DNA of 64,000 nt. Origin: Symsagittifera roscoffensis. Lineage: Eukaryota > Xenacoelomorpha > Acoela > Convolutidae. This document shows, piece by piece, positions 21,970 to 33,516 of the stretch. Numbering within the stretch: the stretch's first letter is position 1; every line of letters begins with the position of its first letter. The notes beneath the pieces were generated by a model, which saw only the letters and a program-made list of their open reading frames with translations, was not told the origin of the DNA and ran no database searches. Location: contig NC_087066.1 of the NCBI RefSeq assembly GCF_963678635.1, forward strand, positions 58,236,312 to 58,300,311, read 5' to 3'. The translations under genes were made by a program, and so were the position numbers.

Positions 21970-22174
21970 TCTCCAACCTAACTCGCAAATAAAAAAGTTC
22001 ATTGAAAGTAAAAAGTGTTCTTTTATTTGGTGGCGCTTTTGCTATAATCATGATTGCCAAATTTGAGGCTAGTGTTGATAATCAATTAGGCCTCTGTGGC
22101 CGAGTGGTTAGTGCGTGAAAATCTCTAGGTCGCAGTAGGTCGCAGACCAAGCAAACTATGTCAAAACAACTTAT
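21970..22174 (+). mobile_element. tRNA-derived SINE, copy 3, cut by the LTR retroelement
   Basis: The head 'AACCTAACTCGCAAATAAAA' and 'GAGGCTAGTGTTGATAATCA' precede a tRNA-like part with the best preserved A box, 'GTGGCCGAGTGGTTAGTGCG' (22096-22115), then 'AATCTCTAGGTCGCAG'. The B box and the tail present in the other copies are not found; the LTR retroelement begins at 22175 shortly after. Confidence 0.55.
22171..22174. repeat. Target site duplication TTAT (left)
   Basis: TTAT immediately precedes the 5' LTR and is repeated at 41086-41089 after the 3' LTR. The bases just outside differ (C left, G right). A 4 bp duplication fits gypsy-type integrases. Confidence 0.85.
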
Positions 22175-22584
22175 TGGAACCTGATCTAAACTACATTTTA
22201 TGATTGGATAAATTAGATATTTTACCAATGTAAAGTATTTAATATTAACCAATCATGATCCATCTAACTAACAACCCACTTATTTGTAAGTGCTGAAGTT
22301 ACTTGTAATTTCAGCACCAGAGAGATTTGAATTTAACTTAGAAATTAGTTGGACTCTCCCGAGCACTTCAGCAGCCGCAATAAACCAGTATACCCTAGAT
22401 CTATTGAGCCTAGCAGAGACTAGTTAAACAACCTGAGACTAGATAGTATAAGAGTAAGATTAGGATCGGTATTAGACTAAGAAGTTGCACGAATCTATCC
22501 GGCCGAAAATAAGATAGCGTGACGAGCAGACGGTGTACCCTATCCGAAATTACTCTATGAGTTAACCAACTCGGTCCTAACTCA
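22175..22584 (+). repeat. 5' LTR
   Basis: 410 bp, TG...CA. It contains AATAAA at 22379-22384 as a candidate poly(A) signal, and an 8 bp stem (GTGCTGAA / TTCAGCAC, 22290-22317) next to GTAAGT (22287-22292). No convincing TATA box was picked out. I saw no difference from the 3' LTR. Confidence 0.95.
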
Positions 22585-22586
22585 TC

Positions 22587-22604
22587 TGGTGCGACCATAA
22601 GTCT
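22587..22604 (+). promoter_or_regulatory. Primer binding site candidate
   Basis: Starts TGG two bases after the LTR: TGGTGCGACCATAAGTCT. TGG complements the CCA end of a tRNA. The implied tRNA end ..GGTCGCACCA was not matched with confidence to a known primer tRNA; the GCACCA end is glycine-like. Confidence 0.55.
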
Positions 22605-23837
22605 CGAACAAGACCTTAATAGCTTAGAATTAACCAAAATAGATTAGAAATTAGACAAAAACATTTAAAAAATGTTATACGACAATAATTTAATCGAAAT
22701 GTCTCTACGACTCAATAGATCAGAGCCAATATTCCGAACCATAACAGAACTACCCGGAATTGGAAGAAGACCTCGAACCAGAGACGACATACGACAAAGT
22801 AGAAACTTGCCATATAGCTATATGATAGTTAGGCAAAAACCAGAACAAACTTTTATATTTAGAATACTACTAGCAATGAATTTAGATTTTCATTTGCAAA
22901 CATAAAACCTTGAAGTTAATCTTCAAAATCATTTCAGGCGCTAAACAAAATTATTAATATACAATAACGATTGATAAAAAGATCTAAGATCGTTTTACTA
23001 AAACTCTGCAGTAATATACAAAACATGTTTGAAAAATATTTATTGAAAAATAAAAATAAAAATTAGTAGCATGACAATAAATGGTTAGTAATCATAAATC
23101 ATCCTGTTGTTCCAGCTCCATCATCTAAAACATAACAGCAATCATAAACCCACTAATATCATCAAAACACTAAATCTTTCCTTTACACACATTTAAAATT
23201 TTATTAAAACTTAAATTCACTTAATTTTAAAACCAGATCATCAAGGCTTATCCTTGGATCTTAAATCATTTTCTACTTAATTAAATTTCAAATTTGATCA
23301 TCAAGGCTTATCCTTGGATCAAACAGAACAACTTTGTTCTCCCCCACCCACTTAATTAGTGTCTAACGACCTCAAACGTCGATTCACTACCCAACCCTTT
23401 CTAAAGACCTAAGACTAATAGAAATTTTTAAACAAAACTAATCATTCAAATTAGGATAAACAGTGAAGAACTTCGGTTATTCATCCTTCACTTGACCCCC
23501 CCTCTTACCAGACCCAGGATAAATCTTAGACTTAGTAAGTTTAAAATAGTATCTAACGAACTACTCGCGTTCTAATTATACCTGAACCTTGTGGATCGAT
23601 TTACTATTCTCCAACCCTTGAACACAATCACTACCCCTAAGTAAGATTAAGTAAGTTAACACCTTAACTTATACTAGCCACGAGAAAGTAAAAAATCATT
23701 CTTCGGAATCGATATACTTTTCTCTCCAACCCTGAACAAACAGACCCAGGTTAAGCTAACCAAAAAATCGTAAGAACTAACAGTTTAAGAAAATAGAAAT
23801 CATTTAACAACCTTTTGCATCCGTCATCCTAAACCTT
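22605..23837 (+). promoter_or_regulatory. Retroelement leader (5' untranslated region)
   Basis: About 1.2 kb without a convincing gene. It holds the duplicated 25 bp hairpin (23236-23260 and 23296-23320), a further stem GTGAAG/CTTCAC near 23463-23493, two copies of CAGACCCAGG.TAA (near 23512 and 23750), and three GTAAG(T/A) donor-like sites at 23535, 23641 and 23651 that could serve subgenomic splicing. Confidence 0.5.
23236..23320 (+). repeat. Duplicated hairpin in retroelement leader
   Basis: An exact 25-mer beginning GATCATCAAGG and ending CCTTGGATC occurs at 23236-23260 and 23296-23320, 60 nt apart. Each copy folds on itself (GATC..CAAGG / CCTTG.GATC, loop CTTAT). Paired leader hairpins are typical of retroviral dimerisation/packaging signals; that function is inferred. 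Confidence 0.6.
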
Positions 23838-24305
23838 ATGTCATTTAAAAACCTAGGAAATAAACAAACAATCGTTTTACACAATTGTGAAATAGATAAC
23901 AAAAAATACGACCTTGTAATCACACCTCATACACAAACAGTTGGATACATTCGAACAAAACGACAAACACTAAAAAGAAAAATAATAACGAAACAAAGAC
24001 AAATAACACGAAAAAGATTTTCAAAAAATCGAAACGCATTTTCAGAATCAGAAACCAACAGTTTAGACGAACTTTACAAACTAAAAGAATCAATAGATAA
24101 AAATTGCCCACTTCACGATCAATTATATTTTTCTGACTCAGAAACAACTTCAAATTCATCAAAAAGAGGAAAAAGAAGAATAAAAAAGCAGTATAAACAC
24201 AAACCAGTACATTTATACAATTGGAATCAACCAATTCGACACATTAACAATTACATATTAACAGTCATCGAACGAAAAAATGAGCTCAACGCACACCCCA
24301 GGTGA
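23838..24305 (+). CDS. Retroelement ORF A: small basic protein of unknown function
   Basis: 155 residues, strongly Lys/Arg-rich in the middle (KRQTLKRKIITKQRQ, TRKRFSKNR) with a Ser/Glu-rich acidic patch (SESETNS, FSDSETTSNSS) and another basic run (KRGKRRIKKQYKHK). No family is recognised. It is the first long frame after the leader and overlaps the Gag-Pol start by 26 nt in another frame; its start context is weak (CTT before ATG) while the Gag start has A at -3, so leaky scanning is plausible. Basic patches suggest nucleic acid binding or nuclear localisation, which is inference only. It may be an accessory gene or the N-terminal part of Gag. Confidence 0.55.
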   Translation: MSFKNLGNKQTIVLHNCEIDNKKYDLVITPHTQTVGYIRTKRQTLKRKIITKQRQITRKRFSKNRNAFSESETNSLDELYKLKESIDKNCPLHDQLYFSDSETTSNSSKRGKRRIKKQYKHKPVHLYNWNQPIRHINNYILTVIERKNELNAHPR

Positions 24306-26250
24306 AGAAAGTCCAGATGATGATGAAATCTTTCCTTTTATAGTAGATGCAACCACTGATAGAGGACAACATATATTTTGCAAAAATTTACTATTAAATT
24401 TATTTGAACCCGGAATCAGTCCATGTAAAACAGAGTTCCCAGATGTAAAAATCAAAAGACAAATCATAGACCACTACTTAAAAGATATATGCAACATAAC
24501 ACAACAGTATGGAATCTACTCCATAGAATTCACCTCACCAAACCATAATAATAGAAAATATACAATTCAAACAGACGATCTTGATTTAGAATTTTCAAAA
24601 GTTTTTTCAGAATATATAAAAAGCATCCAATATCATAACTCACAAAAAGCAAACTCCATATTCACCAATGAAGTTTTCGCAATAATATATAGTTATATTT
24701 CGATATTAGAAAACGAAATCCCAATAACAAATGTCTCACCGACAGAAACATCTAAACATTTGAAAGTACGACATGAAATCACACTACTCTCTAGTTATTT
24801 AAACATCATTAAAGAAAATTTCACGAAAGACGACGTTTCACAACATACAAAACACGATCTACAAAAAATTTTGGCATGGTTCATAATAGATTATTTCACA
24901 CACAATATTGATTTAATTGCACAAGCAAGAAAAAATTTTAGACCCCAAAACTCGAACGATGATACCGCTATCACAGAACAATCAGATTATGTTTGGGACC
25001 CCGAATGGTCTCATCCCGCATTTATAAGCTTCCCACAATCAATCTCAAGTCAAGCAATAAGTACGATATCTTACATAAGAGATTATGTAAAAGTAATACC
25101 ATTAACCATTGATGCAACACCATTAAACTATAATACATTTTTGCCCGATACACAAAATAATAGTTTAAACTCTACAGTCATACACAATGAAAACCTCAAT
25201 GGAACTAGGAATCTTACTCAACAAGATATCCAGACACCATCACACTTCATAAATGAAGAAATTGTACACACAACAACTACACAACAAAGTATTTCACCAA
25301 TACGCCCAAATTTAACAACACCAAGAAATACAAATCCTTCACAAACACAGGTAACCTTACAATCAACCGTTAAACCTTCGGTTGCCCCTAAATATTCACA
25401 TATGGATTACCAAACATACAGAACCATGACAATACCATCAAAAACACACAAAACATTCACTAAAAACAACTTTGCAGACCATAATTATAATTATACACAT
25501 CCATCAAAAACATATAACCAACCACAAAGAAATTTTAACCAATATACAAGATCTCGAAATTGGGATAACCCAATGACCCAACCTAATTCAATAAATTTCC
25601 AAACAAATCCTCCACAGGATCACAGTGAAAATTATCCATTTTTTCAACAAAATAAAAATAAAAAACAGACATCTTATCAAATGGATTATTTATCCTCAGA
25701 TGATGATTTCTTACAACCAGATATATTTGCACCAAATACTCAAGAATATCGTAGACAAGGAATACAGAGAACACGTACAAATCATAGAAATTTTTCTCCA
25801 CAACCAATAGATGCACAACATCAACAACCAATTCAACAACAAAATCTAATTAATACACAATCTTTTCAACCAATTCAACAACAAAATCCAATGACTGCAC
25901 ACTCGTATCAAGCATCACAAATGCAAAATGAAATACCACTCCCATATTATCTCCAACAACATGAAATAACAAGAAACCAACTTTCAAATTTTTCTCAAAT
26001 GCCAAATGCAGCAGAATCATTACAAATGACAATGAATCCATACCTTATGGGTGGATCATCAATAACATCAAACAAACCTTTAATGGTTTTCACAGGAACA
26101 GACCCTGAATACTCTGTAGAAGATTATTTAAATGCAGTAACAGCAAACCTGATTTTAAATATTGGACCTGAACCAATTAATACGCCATTACATCAAAATT
26201 GGATACATCGACGCACAGCGTTAATACAAACAACCTTAGATGGCGCAGCC

Positions 26251-26253
26251 TAA
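26251..26253 (+). other. In-frame TAA inside the Gag domain
   Basis: The frame is open on both sides: residues LDGAA precede the stop and KWFSVLP follow it. Together these form one conserved Gag block, so the stop cuts a folded domain. The next ATG in frame is at 26323. Confidence 0.85.
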
Positions 26254-29200
26254 AAATGGTTTTCAGTACTACCCCTAGAAATAAAATCAAACTGGAAAAG
26301 GTTTACACAGGAATTTTCAAAAATGTTTGACTCCGAAAGAAACAAACAACAACAAAGAGTTTTATGTAATGAAATTCGCAGATTACCAAACGGAACCATC
26401 AAGCAAATAGCAGTACGAATCGAAACACTAGTTCGAAAAGCATATTCATTAAATACACACGACTATAAAAACACAAAGATGACAGAAATCTTAATGATGA
26501 CCTTAACACCACAATTAAGGAAAATAGCAATAAAAAAGAGAGCATCCCATCCTTCTTCAATTCGAGAACCCGATTTAGATTTTCGAAAACTAGTAGACAA
26601 ATTAGAACAAGCAGAAATCACGATGAAACTAGAAGAAACGGAAAATCTGAAATTACAATACGTTAACAGAATTGAAACGACTCCCACTAATATTAATAAT
26701 ATACAGGAATCAGAGACAGACCTCGTTGAAAAAATCACTGAAATACTCAATATTTACGAAAAGAACCCAAACTTTAAAGGCAAACCATCTTTCAAAAAAT
26801 GGTGTAATTATTGCCGACGATACGGACATAGTATTTCCGAATGTAGACAAAAACAGCAAGACAATCAAAATAAACCTCAAAAATATAAAGAACCAAATAA
26901 ATCATTCTATCAAAACATGAAAAAAGATCAAAATCTACCGAACAAAACAGTCTACAGCAACAACAGTTCAGGAAAACCACTCCCGAACAATACAAATTAT
27001 ACAAGAAATCAATCACCATATAACTCAAGTTATAGAGGAAGATCACCAGAACGAAGAAACACGCATAATTCATCACAAAATCACTACAATAGACCAAATA
27101 GTAGAAGTAACTACTCCAGATCAAATTCAAATACACAACGATTTGTTTCTAGATCTAATTCCCAATCAAGAAATAACTACTATCCAAACAACCAATCACG
27201 AAATTCATCATACAATAGGAATAGAAACTACTCCTATAATCGAAATAGAAGTTATTCAAACAACCGAAACCAGAATTACCCGAACAATCAATCAAGGAAT
27301 AACTCATATAATAGATCGAACTATAACAGACCAAACAATAATTACCAAAACAGATCGCGAAATAATTCACAGAATCGACACTCAAGTTATAATAATCGTT
27401 ATAGAAATTATTCCCAATCACCACACCGGAATAATAATAACTATAATAATTCTAATAATCGCCACAGAAGTAGTACACCTAAACATCAAAGACAAATCAA
27501 TCAAGTACAATCTAATCCAGAAACAACATCAGACCCTCCAGGTATTGATGACACAGTAACTGATACGTTACAACTCAATCAAATAAACTGTACATCATCA
27601 GATTCAGAAAGTGATACTGAAAACACTCTTTCTATCAATATGATAAAAGTCGAAAATGACTATGAATCTGTCATATATGAACAACCCTTTTCATCACACA
27701 TATATGAAAATCAATCAGAATTTCTTCAAAATTATTACACTACACCTATAAATTCCACACCAACGACGCAAGAAACAAATGAGATTAACACTACAAATCA
27801 AACCAATAAAAATACCAAAACAAAATGCTTGAATACAAACCACATTTATCAAAATATACAAAAAGAACAACCCAAAGAAAAAATTTGGACAATACCATTT
27901 CTCTTAGAAAGCCCAAGAAATAAAGAATTTCAACCACCAGACCTTGAAATAGATTTTTTAATTGATTCAGGAGCAGAATCAAACATAATAAACATCCCCA
28001 CATGGAATGAAATAAAAACTTTACACCCAAAGCTAACACCTCTTGAAACCTCCAGTAAGTTAGCAACAGCACAAGGATCAACATTGATAAACTACGGAAA
28101 AATCCAATTATTTCTCCTCCCCACCAGAACAATGGAGCAAAGCAAAATTTTAAATAAGCCATTTAAACAAATATTCCATATCACTGATATTAAATATAAT
28201 ATCATTGGAATACCATTTATTTCGAAGTATATACCAACAATTAACATACTAAATAGTAAAATATTAATCAAAGATAAATATACAAAAACAAAAGAAACAT
28301 CCTTAACATTTTTTCAAAGATTAAATAAACAACCACCATTCTTTTCAAAATTCTACCCGATATTTAACCAACAAAGAAAACACCTAAAACCACTATCAGG
28401 AAATATCTATAATTTTTCAATCAAACAAGTTCACCAATATGATAAAGAACAAAACAAACAAAAATTTTATATGTCAGAATTTGAATTCAAACCTATTCAC
28501 AAATTTTTCAAAATCACAATCTCATCCATAAAATATTTGAAAAATTCGAATTCCGATATCATTTCCTTACATGTCTATAACAACACACCTTACCAAGTAA
28601 CATTACCTTTAGGACTTTTAGGATATTGTGAAACCAACGCTACAATATCACCAATACACGAAAAAGCCTATCGCGTAAATAATATACTCCAATTACTAGA
28701 TATTTGCCAATCTACAATTCTTAATGAAGAATTATCTATAAATAATATAATAAGTAACGAAAACAGAAATGCGGATTATTTCACAAAAACTCCATATTTC
28801 AAACCTACATTCAACATAAGTAACTACACAGAGGACCAACAAAAATTTTTAACAATGTTTAATTTCCAACATTCACAAATAACACAAGACGAATTCGAAA
28901 AATTAGCCAAACAGCTAATTAAATATTCATCAGTCTATGCAACATCAAAATTCGATGTTGGAAAAATCAGTTCATCACTACATCTCCCGTTAAAACCAGA
29001 CGCAGTTTTCAAAAAACAGAGAGCAAGTAAAGTACCAATTCACTTACATGATAAAGTGAACAGATTACTCGATATTTTAGAACAATACAACATTATATCA
29101 CCAGTAAACAAAGAAGAACAACCAAAAGGCAACACATTTATCAACCCTGTTATCATTCTAGCTAAAGGAGAATCATTAAAAATCGTTCTCGATGCTAGAT

Positions 29201-30459
29201 ACCTCAATTCACTTATAGATGAATCAAAATGTAATTGGCCCATTGAACCAATACAAGTTATTTTAACAAAAATAAACGGCAAATACTTTACAACCGCCGA
29301 TATGAATAGTGCATACAATCAAATGCCACTAGATGAACAATCACGACGTTTAACACAATTTGTTATCGGAAACCAACAATATGAATTCAACCGCTTATTC
29401 TATGGAATATCCATAGGACCAGCAGCATTTTCAGCTTTTATGAGCAAAATTTTTAGACCACTAATACTCAAGAAAAACGCAATCACCTATTTAGACGATG
29501 TTTTTATGCAATCACAAACAAAAGACGAGATGTTCAATGTTTTAGAAAAATATCACCAAATACTTCAGAACGAAAATCTGAAGGCCGCCCCCGATAAATC
29601 ACACTTCTTTTTGACAAGAGTTAAATTCTTAGGACACAATATAGAAAGAAAAACAATCACTCCATTGAAATCACGCATTGACGCTATTCAAAAACTTCAA
29701 CCACCAACAAATAAAAAGAAAATCCAAGAATTTCTTGGAATCTTAAACTTTTTAAGTAAATATGTTTATAAAATGCAATTATATCTACGACCATTTTATA
29801 ACATCCTTAGACAACAAAATAATTTTGAATGGAACACAGAACATCAAACACGATTTGAAGAAATAAAGAAACTTTTAACTGAACAAATTTCAAACACAAT
29901 TCCAGATTCAAATCAACCATTTTATGCAATGTGCGATGCTTCGAACTTTGGCATCGGTGCAGCACTATTACAATCACATAATGGTACAAATAAAATGAAC
30001 CTCATATCAGCAAATTCTCGATTATTCACTCAAGCAGAGCTACGACTCTCAACTCTAATGAGAGAATGTACAGCCATAATATATACACTGACAGAATATG
30101 AATTTCTGATACTTGGATCAAAACACCCCACAGTTCTATTCACAGACCATAAACCAATCATCTTTCTTTTTACACAAAAGTCTAATCCAAACCACCGAGT
30201 TTACAGATTTCAACTAATTCTAATGAAATTTCCAAACTTACATATAGTTTGGACTGCAGGAAAAAATCTTGCATTACCAGACACCTTAAGTCGAAATACA
30301 CCACCTGAATTACTTACACGAAAAACAACAGTTGAAATACCCAAAAACATAAAATTCTACCTTGCAGAAAACGAAACATCACCCCGATTGGAATGCAAAT
30401 ATGCAGTAAAAACTGATATTGAACAATCACAAATAAATAATTTACAACATTTCCCACTT

Positions 30460-30462
30460 TAA
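30460..30462 (+). other. In-frame TAA between RNase H and integrase
   Basis: The frame continues openly from 30463 to 32502 through the linker and the whole integrase. The next long ATG-initiated part begins at 30997. Without readthrough no integrase would be made from this copy. Confidence 0.85.
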
Positions 30463-32502
30463 TTAGATTGTCAAAATAATCATTATGAAGTTGATCTACT
30501 TGGAACATCAACTTTCAAACCAATCCCATATTCTCAATGGATAAAAAATAACACCCAACAAAAACGAACAAAACAACACCCACCTAAGAAAGACCATTTT
30601 CCACTAATTGAAAAAGAAAATTTAACTGATAAAATAAATTTATCAGGACCACAAACAAATGATTCAAAATACACAATAAATCAAGTTTTTGACCTTCACG
30701 ACCCACTTGATACAATACCCTTATCTAAATTCGAAATTGAAAACATTTTTCTCCCTCCAACAGAAACGATTACAATTTCAACACTGAAACAATATCAAAA
30801 TCTTGACCCGATAATTAGACAACTAAAATCATGGCACAAATATAAAACTAAACCTGTCAAGGCAGATTCAACCGTTCTAGGAAACAAAACACTCCTCCGA
30901 TACTTTCGCAAATATAACAACACAACAATTAACGAAAATACAGACCTTTTAGAGTATAACCTGAATGAATCTACAGTTCCCTGTCTCCCTTTAAGTATGA
31001 TTCTTATAGCTTTTAATATTTCACATACACAAAATATTAAAGGACACTCTGGATCAGAAAAAACATATTCAAATTTTATACAAAATTTTTACTTCCCAAA
31101 TGCACCAATTTGGATAAAAGTACTATGCAATGACTGTATAGTATGTCAACTAAATAAACCTTACCCAAATCAAAAACAAATAGCACAAAAACAAGATTTT
31201 AAAGGACAAAGCTTGTACTTTAACCATCGTATCTCATTTGATACCAAAGGACCAATTTCACCCTCATCCGAAGGAAACTCCTACATTATGGTAATTGTTG
31301 ACGCATTTACACATTATGTAGCACTTAACCCAGTACCACATTGTAACGCTTATTACGCTTACACAACACTCTATGAACACTGGATAGCAAAATTCGGACT
31401 ACCAGAAATTTTAGTTACAGACAACGGTACAGAATTCATAAATAATGAAATTATCACACTATGTCATTTATATAACATTAAACACAAACCACGTACATCT
31501 CATGCACCTTGGACAAACGGCTTAGTCGAAGGTATGAACCGTTCATTACAAGAATATCTTAGATGTATCATCAACGGAAATGATACAAAATATACCGAAT
31601 GGTCAGCAGATGTAAAATTATTTCCCTTAGCGTATAATTCACAAATTACGACAACTTTAGGAATGTCACCATACGAAATGGTTTTTAACCAAAAGCCACG
31701 CAAACCAATAATGTTTACAGCAAATTCTCATAAAAACGCACAAGGTTATTGTCAACCAAATAAAGATTCAATTTGTTATAACCTACCTTTACATACACAC
31801 GATGAAGATCATTTTCATCACCCACAAATTCTTAAACTAGCCTCCGGTACACACACCGAATGGATTCTAAATAGAGATAAAAAACACAATGAAATTTATC
31901 AAAAAATAACAAAAAAGTTATTACAAAGACAAAACATTAATGAACAAATCAATTCACGTTTTACACCAGCCTCCGAATTGAAAATTGGAACATTTGTTTT
32001 AATACCTAATTTTAATACTCAAAAAGGAATTTCTAAAAAATTACAACCCCTTCGAAAAGGACCATACCAAATAATTGCAAAACCCACTGATGTCACATAT
32101 AAAATTACCGACTCAAACAAAAAAGAAATCGTTCAACATCGAAACAACCTATTACCTTATCACCCAAAAGAATACGCACTCCGCGAATTAACTCAATTAT
32201 ATTCTTTCACAGGATTAAAAATCATTCAAAATGAACCACATCTGAAAAACACAGAACAAAATGATAACCCCACCGAAAATCAAAACACAAAACCAACCGC
32301 CACCAAAAACAATACACAAAACCATAAAGAATTACCAAAACAAAGAAAAAATAGAAAAATGACCGAACAAATAATACCCCAAGAACAAATCGACAAATCA
32401 GAAAATAGAAAAACAACAAGACTCCGAAATCAACCACGTAAAAACTATAAAATATTCATCCCCCAATCTAAAATTTTAAAGAAAGTGGAATTTCAAAAGT
32501 AA

Positions 32503-33094
32503 TTTTAACATTATACTTCACTATCTTGAAACCTTCGAAACATTTTTCATTTTTCAAAATAACATGCTGACAAGTACGTAATAATTCTAGTTCAAAATAG
32601 ACCAATAGGATTCATCCAATCCGTCACTTTCTCTAACTCAAACTAAGACCAATTAGACGAATCATATAGAACTCCAGGCACATCTATAACTATAACTTTA
32701 CGACCTCCAGGTCAAAAATAAGCAAACCACTCCAACTTGACAACTAAAATAAATATCACCATAATACCGTACCCCTCCCTTATCTAATAACCCAAAGATC
32801 AACAATATTTCCCCAACTCAGACCACGAATACCCCCAAAACAAATTTGTTAACTTAGCCTAAAGTAACAAAATGAACATTTTAATTAGCCTAAAGTATAA
32901 AAATCTCACCATACCCCGGATCATTTGACAAACAAAAATAAAGAAAAAGACGACCTCCCGATCACCATGAAAATTGCCCCCAACAATTTTTTACAAAACT
33001 CAACCCACTTGTCAAAAAACTAATAAATAATCCGACCACACGTGAAAATCGCCTCGAACAGCAAAAAATATTCGACCAAGAGATCATTTCTTAA
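32503..33094 (+). other. Retroelement spacer after pol
   Basis: A/C-rich sequence with no long frame. Short echoes such as 'ACGACCTCC.GGTC' and 'ACGACCTCCCGATC' occur, and nothing else was recognised. It could hold the splice acceptor for the downstream frames. Confidence 0.35.
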
Positions 33095-33511
33095 ATGCTC
33101 TTCTCTCAATCAGTTACTCAAATACTCATAAATCTTAAACATTTTTTTACAATACTTGAAACCTTTATAATATTTCTTTTTGATATACTTGAATCTTTTC
33201 TAATAATCCTAATCATTTTTTGTAACATTTTTTTAATTTTCTACACTATACTCGAACTATTCCTCCAACTTTCCAAAACCCTTGATTACATCCACAGGTA
33301 CGATTCATATAAATTGTCTAAATGATACGAAAAATTTTCAGTAGAACTGATATTTTTTTTATTGTTTGTAATTTTCATAGCATTCTTATCATCCCTCATT
33401 TTGACAATATGTAAATATATAAAGAAAGCAATCTTCACATTTGCCCTAGCAACAATCCTTCTAATTCTTTTTTTGGAAGAATATTATAATAAACATAAAC
33501 CTTCCCACTAA
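33095..33511 (+). pseudogene. Retroelement ORF M: hydrophobic membrane protein, in-frame TGA
   Basis: 138 codons in one frame with an internal TGA at 33323-33325. The N-terminal part has two or three hydrophobic segments (for example FIIFLFDILESFLIILIIFC) and the part after the stop has two more (IFFLLFVIFIAFLSSLILTI; FTFALATILLILFL). The frame stays open between ATG 33095 and TAA 33509-33511 apart from the TGA. Amino acid composition alone (Phe/Ile/Leu) could arise from T-rich DNA, so a real gene is uncertain. It sits directly before the ATG-less frame (6 nt apart), where retroviruses often carry small accessory genes. Confidence 0.4.
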
Positions 33512-33516
33512 AGTAA

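Larger units (their letters stand above)
24280..32502 (+). pseudogene. Retroelement Gag-Pol, one frame interrupted by two in-frame TAA codons
   Basis: One reading frame runs from ATG 24280 to 32502 with only two stops, TAA at 26251-26253 and 30460-30462. In order: a Gln/Asn-rich Gag N-terminal region; a retrotransposon Gag (capsid-like) domain across the first stop; a zinc knuckle CX2CX4HX4C (26813-26844); an Arg/Asn/Tyr/Ser-rich tract (about 27000-27480); an aspartic protease with DSGAES (27964-27981); an RT with YLDD (29488-29499); RNase H (about 29900-30290); an integrase with an HHCC finger, then D (31240-31242), D (31420-31422) and E (31528-31530, 35 residues after the second D); and a GPY-type module (LRKGPYQIIAKP). 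The catalytic residues look intact. The first stop falls inside the conserved Gag domain, not at a gag/pol boundary, so it is more likely inactivating than programmed. Confidence 0.9.

Noticed and set aside
22672-22905. 77-codon frame in the retroelement leader
   Set aside because: Short, no domain, lies between the primer site and the structured leader; more likely an incidental upstream frame, although it could affect translation.
25583-32437. Minus-strand open frames opposite Gag-Pol
   Set aside because: Shadows of the A-rich coding strand; hydrophobic translations without domains.
24280-32502. Recoding of TAA as a sense codon (alternative genetic code) to explain the Gag-Pol stops
   Set aside because: The peroxiredoxin gene ends cleanly at TAA at the expected length, and ORF X and most other frames use TAA as a stop, so a reassigned code is not supported.
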